Shown here: positions 34,201-46,200 of the stretch, piece by piece
How positions within the stretch are numbered: the first letter of the stretch is position 1
Layout of the letters: the number at the start of each line of letters is the position of its first letter
DNA from: Lepidostoma basale
Taxonomy: Eukaryota > Arthropoda > Insecta > Trichoptera > Lepidostomatidae
Direction of reading: 5' to 3'
Assembly: GCA_022606425.2 (NCBI GenBank)
Contig: JAHDVF020000442.1
Coordinates: forward strand, 394,681 to 458,680
DNA: 64,000 bases
The notes under the pieces: model-generated
The model's input: the letters and a program-made list of their open reading frames with translations, nothing else
Database searches by the model: none
Told to the model about the DNA's origin: nothing
Position numbers and translations under genes: made by a program

Positions 34201-37200
34201 TTGTTCTAATACAGGGTTTTCAGTTTTGCTTATTTCTAATTTGATATGTTTTTACAGTTATATTGTTTACATTTTGCGTATTATAAGGTCTTATTGTGAA
34301 TTATGCAACGAACTTATTTTCAGTTTTAAGCTGTGGCAACCCTGACATTTTGTGAAAAAAATATGCTTTTTATGTAAATTCTGAGCCCTTGTAAGGAATA
34401 CCTTACTACTCAAAAGATTAAAGAGTTTAAAAAAAATATTTTGTTTTTTCATATTAGAGTGGCCTTAATCTGGAGTTTATTCACTCCGAGACGGGGGCCG
34501 CCGTGACTCTCCGGGGACAGGGATCGCTCTTTGTAGAGGCTGCCCTGGGCACGGAGAGTACGGAGCCCCTCCACTTGTTTCTGGAGCACCCTCGACCTGA
34601 AGGACTCGCCGCAGCACGCAAACTTGCAGAGAACCTTGTACACACACTAGTACAAGAATTACATCAGACAGATTTCCAACAGGTAGATTTACACTTTTTT
34701 TACATTCCTTTTACACTTTTTTTACATTGAGTCGCGACGGCTCAAATGCGCAAAAAACATCGTTACATTATAGATTTTTTAAGGCAAGCCCGGCTTTTCG
34801 GCTTCTATGGAAGTACCGCCACTGATCATAGGATAGGCTTCATTATCGCATTGCGAGCTTACGTTGCTCTGCCACACTCTTTTATTTTCAAACACAAATT
34901 AATTAATCATAATAAAATAAGGTTGAGTATAGTTCAAGTTAGTTTATATCGTTCTCCCAATGATGAAGGTATAAAACCTTTAAAACAGGTCAAAAAAACT
35001 CGAAAGTGGAAAATTTAATTCATAAACAAATTGGTCATTTTGGAAATCCACAGTGTTAACATTTATTAAGAATTATAATGGTGTTAATGGGAAATGTTTT
35101 TATTTTAGCAACAGCAAGTGATCAACAACCCCCCTCCGCAGATGTCCATGCCCCCTCCACCCCAGCAGCACCTCTCAGCACCTCCACAGTACCCCACCGA
35201 TCACCCATGGCCTTCACAAAACAATGTAAGTGCTTACCCGAATGATCATAACATCCTGACTTTCCACATGTGTTGTTAGATCACCCATGGCCTTCACAAA
35301 ACAATGTAAGTGCTTACCTGAATGATCATAACATCCTGACTTTACACATGTGTTGTTAGATCACCCATGGCCTTCACAAAACAATGTAAGTGCTTACCCG
35401 AATGATCATAACATCCTGACTTTCCACATGTGTTGTTAGATCACCCATGGCCTTCACAAAACAATGTAAGTGCTTACCTGAATGATCATAACATCCTGAC
35501 TTTACACATGTGTTGTTAGATCACCCATGGCCTTCACAAAACAATGTAAGTGCTTACCCGAATGATCATAACATCCTGACTTTCCACATGTGTTGTTAGA
35601 TCACCCATGGCCTTCACAAAACAATGTAAGTGCTTACCTGAATGATCATAACATCCTGACTTTACACATGTGTTGTTAGATCACCCATGGCCTTCACAAA
35701 ACAATGTAAGTGCTTACCCGAATGATCATAACATCCTGACTTTCCACATGTGTTGTTAGATCACCCATGGCCTTCACAAAACAATGTAAGTGCTTACCTG
35801 AATGATCATAACATCCTGACTTTACACATGTGTTGTTAGATCACCCATGGCCTTCACAAAACAATGTAAGTGCTTACCTGAATGATCATAACATCCTGAC
35901 TTTACACATGTGTTGTTAGATCACCCATGGCCTTCACAAAACAATATAATGCCCCTTAATGCCCTAAGTTTGCTTATCTGGTAATGATAAAATATATTTG
36001 ATACTATTTGATTACATAGATATAGGAGAATTTGAAGTATTTGAGTACATTTTCTAACGTGTTGTTCCAGCAATCTAACCAAATGAGCGGGGATCAGTCG
36101 GTGTCTCAATTGCAGCTGCAGCAGGTGGTGATGCAGCCACCCCCGTGCCCCCTCACCATCCCCCCACCGGGTGTGCACATCCCCGAACACCAGGGCCCTT
36201 TGGTAATCAATTAGTTCTCTTGAGTTATACTTCACAAAAAAAATGGTTGTCAATTTAATTTAAATTCTGTATTTTTTCAAATAGACATTACAAATAAAGG
36301 ATACATTTAAGTTGACAATTTGAAAGAATTCATAGACATAGTAACACTCGAACAAGTATGTTGCAAATGAGTATTTACATATAATTTTGTATGAAGCACA
36401 GCAAAGGCAGGTTGGTTCTCTCGCTTCCTCAACAATATTAATACATCGTGTCATGCACGCGCGTCAATCTCTCATGCGGCCGATATTCAATATTTGATTT
36501 ATTTGATCATATGTAAGATTTCGAATTTATCATTAGAGACAAATCTTCTTTTACAGATGTTAAAAATTTTAAATGTATAATTATTCCAGGTACCGCCTCC
36601 ACAGATGGTGCAGCTCTCAGCTCCTCCTCCACCTGGTCCCAACCCCATGATTCCTCCACCCCCACAACCCATCTACCACTCTCAGGACATGGTATCCTCC
36701 AATTCCATGGTAAACTACACCCACATGCCGGGTAACTTCTACCAGCGAGCGCCGCCCCAGAATCAAGCCCCAATGGGAAACAACCAGAATGATAACTCCA
36801 TCGATCCACACTCTCAGCCGCCTCCTCAGATTATCACCCAAGTGCAGCTCGATCCAAACTCACAAATCATGAATTCTTCCAATCAAATCCCTCACAACTT
36901 CCAACCGAATAATCAGCCGAAGTTTCAAGTCATGGGGCAATTTCAAAATCAAAACAATCAACTTTCGCATATGCGACAATCTCACGACAATCAAAATGAC
37001 AACATTTCCCATTTTAATGGTAAGTAAAAAGTCTAGTAAACATATGAGGGGTATAGAAACAAAAACGGCAATGTCAGCATCATCAAATTGTTGGTTAACA
37101 ATGATAAATGTTTTAATTTAAACCTGTTAAAGGTTATACGATGCAACAATGTTTAAATATTAAAACATAGCGTGCAGCTATAATTTGAGGAAATTTAATT

Positions 37201-40200
37201 TATACCCGTGGTTTCTTTTCCAAGATATCTGCTATTTTATAATTGACAAAGGTATAAATGCTGGTGCTAAGATGAGTGATCTGTCTGTAAATTGTCTGCT
37301 TTACGCGGACGATGACGTTCTCGTTGCGGATAGTGCGGACGAATTACAAGTCTTGGTGTAGAGAATGTATGAGGTATGCAAGTCAAATGATTTAATGATG
37401 AATGTCGGAAAGTCAAAGGTGATGTTTTTCGAAAGGGAAGAGCAAATGACAGTTTGTAATATAAGTGTGAACGAAGAGAACTTGGAACAGGTGAGGGAAT
37501 TTGTGTATTTAGGTAGCATGTTCACAGCAGATGGCCGAACGGATAGTGACGTCGAAAGAAGGGTTGGTGCGGGTAACAAAGTGAATGGAGCTTTAAGAAT
37601 AGTTATTGGAAACAAGAATTTATCAATGAAATCGAAAACGGACGTTCACAATGGAGTTCTGGTCCCATCACTAATGTATGGAAGCGAAGCATGGAACTGG
37701 CAGAAGAAGGATGAAAGCAGAATAAATGCGGTAGAGATGAGGTCCCCAAGACGTATGTGTGGTAGAACACATAGGAAGGTATTATGAACAAAATTATGAA
37801 AGGATCGCTGCGTTGGTTAGGACATACGGAACGCATGGATGGAGAAAGAATGGTTAAGAAAGTATACGTTTATGATGTAAATGGGGTACGGAGTCGAGGC
37901 AGACCGAGGAAAACATGGCATGACCAAATTAATCAAGTTTTAAAGGTTGGACATGTTAGAAGTCGGAGGAATCGACGTGCGTGTATGACTCATTGTATGA
38001 ATGTGGAGGAAGCTAGAGAGGTGATGGTTTGTTTGTTTGTTCGACATTGCCGTTTTTGTTACAAATTTTCTGAAACTGCCGGTTTTGTTTTGAATGCATC
38101 ATGGCATTACCATGTTTGTTATCGACACATTTTCATACGAACGAAATTTATACGGGACGCCATCTTGAAAAATGCCATTTCTCGCATTCAGATTGGTTCA
38201 TTTAACTGCCGCTTTTGTTCTGAAAATTTGTTGACACTACCGGGCTTGTTTAAAATCTGATTTTAAAAAGTCGAAAATGTATGTTTTAATGGCGGATTTA
38301 TTTCAAACCAAATGTAATAAATTTTCTCTATCAGACTGAATATTTAACTCATTTTCGTATTTTGCTTGACATTGCCGTCTTTGTTTCTATACGCCTCATA
38401 TGTAGTAATCAACCACAATTCTACTCTTAACTGATTTGTATCTATTTATTTTTCTTTTAGATGAACAACATAATCACCAAGATCATCTGCAACAAACAGA
38501 TTACAATAATGGCAAGCCAACACTCAGGCACATGAACATGTATAACCCCTTCATCAAACAAGATGGTCGCAATGTCCAGATGAATATGCCGAACCCCAAT
38601 CAAATTCAAAACCAACAAAACTTTTCAAATAACTTCATGCCATCCGATAATCGAATGTCTTATCCTATTCTTGGACAAATGCCTCCCAATCGTCCTCACA
38701 TGGTTTCGGAAGCACCTCCTTCCAATCAGATGTTCAATCAATTTATGAATCACCAAGGAAATAATCAAAACTCGCAAATGATCAATCCGATGAATCTAAA
38801 CCAGGACCAACATGTAAATAATCAGTTCCAATCCATGCAGATGAGTCAAATCCCTTCGGATAACAATCAACAATTGATGCATCAACCGGGACAGCTCAAT
38901 ATTCTGGAAATGGACGTAAATCAGCAAAATAATCCAAGAAGAGTAAAGCCAACTGATGCGTCGGATTCCATCAAGGACGAGTCGAAGAAACAAGCTAACC
39001 CAACTAGACGCAAATACAGAATTCGAAAACCAAGAAATAATAGGTCATATGTGCCCCCGTGGAGTAGAAATGAGCCGGAACGACCTAACCGTCCAAATGA
39101 CCGCAACGTGCAGACTAAAGAAGTCTGGGAGTTTAATAAGAAGGTCAATGCCGAACCTCAACGCGTCGGCGAGGAGAGACCGTCGCGCTTCCAACCTGCG
39201 GAGGATGAGGGGAGGTCTCAAGACGATGACAACTGGCAATCAACACAATACAGGATGAATGCGGAATCCGGTAACAGTCTTCAGGAGAATAATTCAAGAT
39301 TTAATAATTCTAACCCACTAGTTTCTAATAATCAGGGCCCACTTCGTAATATGTTCACCTCTCAGTACGGACAAGGTGATTCCAAAGAATCGGTTTGTAT
39401 ATATATCTTTTGTTATCTGCTTGTGAAATAACATTTGTAAAATTCATAGGTTTATATATATTTATATTTTATTTTGCAGCAATTGAATCGTAATAGAAAT
39501 AATCCTGAACAACGCAAAGCACGATCCCCTGAAGGAGGGCGCAAAAGGAAATTTGAACAGGAGGTACTCAATTTGAAAAACATATTTGTATACATAAAAA
39601 CGCAGTTGTCATCGCAAACAAAAACCTATCCAAAAAAGCTAAAATGGCAATGCACAATGGTATTCTTCTACCGACCCTTATGTATGGAAGCAAACCATGG
39701 AACTGGCAATAGAAGGATGAAAGTAGAATAAATGCAGTAGAAATGAGATCTGTGTGGATATTGTGTATGGAGTGTCAAATGAAAATATAAGAAGTGAATG
39801 CGGAGCGAATGATGGTCGATTTCTCTGACTCCTCACATGGCCGAAATTTAATATTTGATTTATATGATCGTGCAGTAGAAATGAGATCTCTTAGACGAAT
39901 GTGTGGATACTCTGTGTATGATAGAGTGTCGAATGAAAATATAAGAAGTGAATGCGGTGCGAATGATGGTGTTATGAACAAAATAATGAAAGGATCATTA
40001 AGATGGTTTGGACATATGGAAAGAATGAACAAAGAAAGAATGGTTAAAAAAATTATATGTTAACGATGTAAATGGAACCAGAAATAGAAGAAGACCGAGG
40101 AAATCTTGGCATGATCAAATAAATCAAATATTGAATGTCGGCCACGTGAGGAGTCAGAGAAATCGACGCGCGTGTATGACACAATGTATGAATGTTGAGG

Positions 40201-43200
40201 AAGCGAGAGAAATATGTCCGGAAAGAAAAGTGTGGCAGTCCATTATTTCTGCTTACCCCTTCGGGGGGGGAGGGGGGATGTGCTGGTTAGTAAGTTAGTT
40301 ATTTGTATACATAGTATAATGGCGGCAGATGGGATACTTCACAGATGTGATTTACCGACAGCGCGCATGTAAACCGTAATCATGACGAAGTAAAACACAT
40401 TTAATTGATTATCTTTACAGATTTTTGTAAAGGATAGATGTAGGGAAGTATTGGAGTGATTTGTGGTTCCAAATTCTTAACAATAGATGTCACTATGAGT
40501 ACTGCAATGTGGCAAAACAATATATTAGCTACTTAGGAAATCTTACACGTGATATGACAGCTACCGATGCGAATAGGTTAAGGACGCAAGTGGCAGCACA
40601 AAGCACAAAGCAAACATAACCTCAATTATTTTATTTTATTCACCGCAGTTTATTTTGCTTTTAGAACAACTGGGTAAACCAATCAGAAGACCAAATATCA
40701 GATTCGGCAATGTCTAGTCACAAGAAGAGGAATGATCAAGAAGAATATCAAGCCGGAGCTGCTGGGTACGTTAAACTTCTCTTTAAATACATTTTTGTCT
40801 GCACTAAACTGTTATTAATGTGCGATTCTCTTTTTTTTTTAAATATTTCTAAACGTGGAAACTCTAATTCATAATCAGTTAATTAAAATTGTGACGTAAA
40901 ACTCTATATTAAATCATTAATACGAATGAAAATGTCAATTTTATGGAAGTATTATTATATTTTATGGGAATGATATGTTACGCCTTGCGAAGGTATTATC
41001 AAAAGTTGTTGATGATTTAATTGTATCTCAATAGAGACGAAGATGCAAATTGGAAACTGAATATGGTTGATCAAGGTGTTTACAGGACTTATGACCTGTC
41101 ATTGGTTGGGTTAAGCGCACGCTTTATGTAATTACAACATTCCCCATTCCACCTTAGCTAAATGCTAAAATTAATCTCCATAGATGGCGTTAGTATGTGG
41201 ATTATATAGAGTAATCTTAAAAAGATTAACATATGTAATCAAAATCTTCATAGATGGCATATTGAAACTGACATGTGAAATTAGGCATAGATTTGTAACA
41301 TATATACAACTTCCAAAAATTTGTCTTACATAAAGAAATAAGGTGGAATGGGGAATGTTGTAATTACATAAAGCGTGCGCTTAACCCAACCAATGACAGG
41401 TCATAAGTCCTGTAAACACCTTGATCAACCATATTCAGTTTCCAATTTGCATCTTCGTCTCTATTGAGATACAATTAAATCATGAATTAATAACCCACGG
41501 TGGGTGAAATCCAGTATTCGTATACAAGTATAAGTATACATTCACAAAAAAAAAAAAAGTTGTTGACATTAGCAAACATTTTGCACGCTTAATAGAACAC
41601 TGGCTTAACTCAAAAAAGCATGTTTTGCTCAATCTTACATGAGTCGGTGTTTTAACAAAAACAGTTGAAAAACACGTACGAATGGATAGCGTTAACATTG
41701 TGAAAAATAGATGGATAGCGTTAACACAAGCCTCTGTCTAATGATAACTCAATTGTGACCTAAACCATAATCTGCCAGTTTACTATTAAGCGTGCAATTT
41801 GATGTTTCACTCTAAGGTGTCATTAACTATGCAAAAGTCATCAAATATGAATCCTCATTTTAGGAATTGTTATTATCATAAAAGCAACACGGATGAAAAA
41901 ATCTGTTTACATGAAGTTTTATGATATTTTATGGAAATTACATTATGGGCTTATGACATTTATCAAATGTTTTCAGACAAATGACATTTGAATGCCTTAA
42001 ATTATAAATAAAACACTTGTTTTTTACCACTTGAGTATTATATTTTAAATGACTAGTTTCGGAAGCTACAGATGCTTCCATCTACAGGTTTCAATATAAA
42101 CTCCTTGAATTCCTTAACAAAGAGAAACATGTTATTCTCATAAAATAATATAAAACTTTTAGAAAATTGACGTTTTCATTTGTATTAATTATTTAACCGT
42201 TAGAGTGCCGAGGAGCGCCGTCACGCTTGTAGGTAGATTAATAGTATTCAATTTCTGTATTTTTATTATCATGGTGTAAAACCTAGTGAAGAGAATGTTG
42301 AAAGAAATATGAAAATTTGTGTATTTTTACAGAAATGGCACATTGTTTTCTTGTAAATATATATTATCTATTATATAAAAATAGACATTTCTTTTGATAT
42401 TTTAGAATATTTTGGCGAAATAGGTTTGGCACTCAAACGGTTAATATGGAGTTTTACATCTTGTTCAAGAAATAATAAATAAATCATAGAAACGATTATT
42501 TTTCTTCTTTCTATAGACCTTGTGATCTTTTCAGACAGGATATAAATCTCGGTCCTGTGATGAATACATTCAACTTTCCAATTTAGTAATTTTTTTAAAG
42601 CATGACTTATTTATTAGAGTTTAAACTGAATATACACTATCTGAGTATTTAGTCTTGTGAAAATGGCTGTGTTAATATTATCCAACAGAACAGTTCTATG
42701 CATGAATCCTCCAATGTCCAAGAGACTTCAATGAATTGAATATACAGATTTTGGACAAGCAGACAGCATCGCAGTTGGTCATGGAGGTTGCCGTTACAGA
42801 TGTGAAATTCTTCTCTTCCAGAAGTGATGCATTTGAATTGTACCATAGCAGATTGTGCATCTTATATTGCTTTCCCGGACTAACAATTGTTTTCGTCTCA
42901 TCGGCAGCAAGCATTGAAAAAAATGTGCCACACATTAAATAACACGTTTAAAGACGTTCTTGAATATTTTCATCTCTTTGTGTTGGATAGATCTAATCTC
43001 CCCTGGAAACCCTTGGTGGCGTTGGTGCAACATCTCATGCAGGCAGCCAAGACCACACAAAGGCAACCCATTCTGTGTTGCCCTATAATAATATATTAAT
43101 GGTTTTACAAGAACCGAAATCGTTCTTTTTTTAGCTTTTTTGCTATTTGTGGGATTCCTTACCAGCTGAGTGAAATAAAATAAAAAATGCCTTATATAGG

Positions 43201-46200
43201 AAAGAAGATTACAATCTTTTGATAAGAAGTACTTCTTGAATTTGCGTTTGATTGCGAATGTATTAACACTCAAACTGTAATTATAATAAAACAGTAAGAG
43301 TGATTTACTTGTTTATCTATGTTTGCTTAACTTTACCATATAGTCACAGCCGTAGATAAGTCTACTTCTTCGTGTCAATGGCAAGCTATTCTCGCAGGGA
43401 TGGCGCTTAGAGGACTTTGTCTCCTATTTCTCTTACTCATTGGAAATATATCCTATTTCTCTGCTCATATGATGGAAGGTTGGCCGACTTTGTGTCATTT
43501 TCAGGGGCACTGAGTGTTTTAGTTATAATAACACCACAAGTAATCCCAGGAGATAGGCAACAGAAAGTGTATAAACGTTTGAGCTGCAATTGGAGAGATG
43601 ACAGTCAATGGATCCTTTCGCTTTCAGCATATATGGTTCTTATCTTTCTGCACCCGATTCTATCACGCACCTGATGCTTAACACCAATCTAAGTGGAGCC
43701 CGCCGCCTAAACCTTGCCTAAGGTCTGCATCGCATCCTCTTTCCACTTGCATAGGACCAGTACAACGTGGCGTAAGCAATGCAGGCTAGGTTTATATCCC
43801 AGGTGTTACCAATTCCTGATCATTTCCAACGGGCAACTTATTCTCTGACAAGGTTTTCGTCTGCCATAATCCGAGGAACGCCACTATAAGCTATCTGGGG
43901 ATAATGAGGCCTCTGAGGTTACGGAAGCTGACTGCAGTCACAAGAGCAACACTACTAAGCAGGATCGGCGTAGAGACAGTTTTGGCATCGTTAATTTTAA
44001 TGAATTGTCTTTTTTATTATTATTATTTTGTTGAATCGCTCTTTACATCATGACAGCAAGAGCCAAATCGATGTAAAGGGTATTTATAGCTATCATAGTG
44101 ATTCTCGGGACATGTGATAGGTAGCTAATCTATCGCCATTTTATTGTCACGTGAATTCTACACCAGACCAGAGACAGTGTGACAATCACACTGCCCTCGC
44201 CGGGAATCGAACCCGGAACCTTCCGGGTGGCAGTCAATGCGCTTACCACTCGGCCACGAAGGTCTTTTAAAGACAACTAGCTAAGAAACAATTTTCCAGT
44301 AAGCAGTATCAATAGATGTTTCGAAAATTTTCTATAATTCGATTGTATACATGTTTTTTTAGGTTATTGGAAATTCAAACAAAAATCTAATTTTTTTACT
44401 GGCAATACAAGGTGAAAAGATGCGGCTTTTTTATCATCGAATGCATGAAATGCTCTATTTCACTATTTCCATTTGCGAACGGCTGAATTTATTGACTGAC
44501 CCAGTAGACGCCACTTCATTGTATGTTTTGCTTTAACCATGAATATGTTTCAAACATTCCCCAGATCGCAGTGTACCGGAAAATCGGCAGGCAACAATTC
44601 TTCCAAGACAGGGGAACCAACGAAGTCTGCTAAAAGCAGCCCCAGTAAATGTTCTGATTTGAAAGGTATACGATCGCTAGAGCTTGCCGATATAAATTGA
44701 TGAACCACTGAATTGAATTTTAAATTCAACATTTAATCTTCACTTGTTCATTAATTTTATATCCTACGACTAATGATTAGATGTGTTTTTTCCTTGTATA
44801 CAAATTTAAAATGTCACTGATGCAAATCAGAACAGATTTAAAAAAATCTATTTGACTTTCACAATTTTTCATCTAGATTCCATCAATCCAGCCTCGTGGA
44901 GTTGTTATTATTTTTTTGTTTTGATTAATGTTTCTTTCTTTCAGATATTCAATATTCTGATATTAGGAGATGAATGCTGTTAAAATTAATTGTGTAGAAG
45001 AATCCAAAATTTGTAGTGCAAGATTTGGTCAGAATCAAGTTTATATTCTCCGTTTGTTTAAATCTAGTTAAAGCTAAATTTTAACAATTTTTAATTTTTG
45101 TTGCATGTCGCCTTAATTTGGATCATCTAACAGAATTTTTAACAGCCATAATTTATCAGATATATTCATGTCTCGGTAATTAGAATACATCTTAACGTAC
45201 AATAGTCAATCCAACGATAGGATTGCCAGAGATAAGGCGAAATATGTCTTTCCTCTTTTCCTTGAATGAATTTATTATTTCTAAATCTTTTAGAATTTTT
45301 AGAATACGGTCGAATTTGGTTATTACGAGGAAGATGGGACCAACTGAATTTGCTCGTTTTAAGCATTACTCGTTAGATCAGAGAGTAGGTATTTTTAAAT
45401 GCTTACAAACATACTCATCACATGAAGACATGAAGTATCTGGACTGGTCACATAACACAAGGTTGCAATCAAACAAAAATTCATAATTAGAATTTATTTA
45501 CACATATATAAATTTTAATTTTGTTAAAATTTAAAATTGATGCCTGTTTCGTTGTTTTCACTCAATCCATTAAATTAAATATAAATTTAAAATGTTGTTG
45601 TTTTAACTACAATCGTTTACGATCGACACTTGACGATATTTTTGCTTGGTATGCCTGAGAAGTCTCTTCTTCTTCTTTTTGTCCTGTCGCACCTCCGTGG
45701 TGCATAGGGCCTCAAGGAACCTTCTCCACCCGACTCTTTTGCATGCCTAATGCTTAACATCATCCCAAATGAGACCTGCTGCCTTAACCTCGTCCTGCAG
45801 GGCTCTTCTCCAGGTGGCTCTAGGTCTGCCTCGCTTTTTCTTTCCCCCCATAGGGGACCAGTCTAGTGCGCCCTGAGCGATGCAGGCTGGGTTCTGTCTC
45901 AGAGTGTGATTGATCCACAGCCATTTGCGTCTAGAAACTTGTTCTCTAAATGGCTTTTCGCCTGCCATGGTCCAGAGAACGGCATTTATCACTGTTTGGG
46001 GCCAATAGATCTTGAATATTGAGCGAAGGCACCTATTTATAAACACCTGGAGTTTTTCAATTGCGGTAGATTTCCAAGTCTCACATCCGTACAGCAGTAC
46101 GCTCTTAACGCTACTGCTGAATATTTGGAGTTTGAGCTTTCTCGAAATGATACTGAAACGCCATACAGGGCGAAGCATAGCGAAAGCTCTCCTTGCCGTG

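Noticed and set aside
34746..35018. 90-codon plus-strand ORF between KHDC4 exons 4 and 5
   Set aside because: It lies wholly in the intron, has no recognisable domain, and the flanking exons join in phase without it.
36605..36841. Minus-strand ORFs opposite KHDC4 exon 7
   Set aside because: They mirror the proline-rich coding sequence and have no independent support.
38796..39239. Minus-strand and alternate-frame ORFs opposite KHDC4 exon 8
   Set aside because: Exon 8 is in frame with its neighbours on the plus strand; these are shadows.
42887..43273. Possible small gene in KHDC4 intron 10
   Set aside because: Both strands are open for similar lengths, no domain is recognisable, and no splice sites link it to anything.
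44198..44264. A functional tRNA gene
   Set aside because: The tRNA-like head lacks a clean acceptor stem and anticodon loop, is fused to a repeat body with an AAT tail, and has a decayed sister at 27521.
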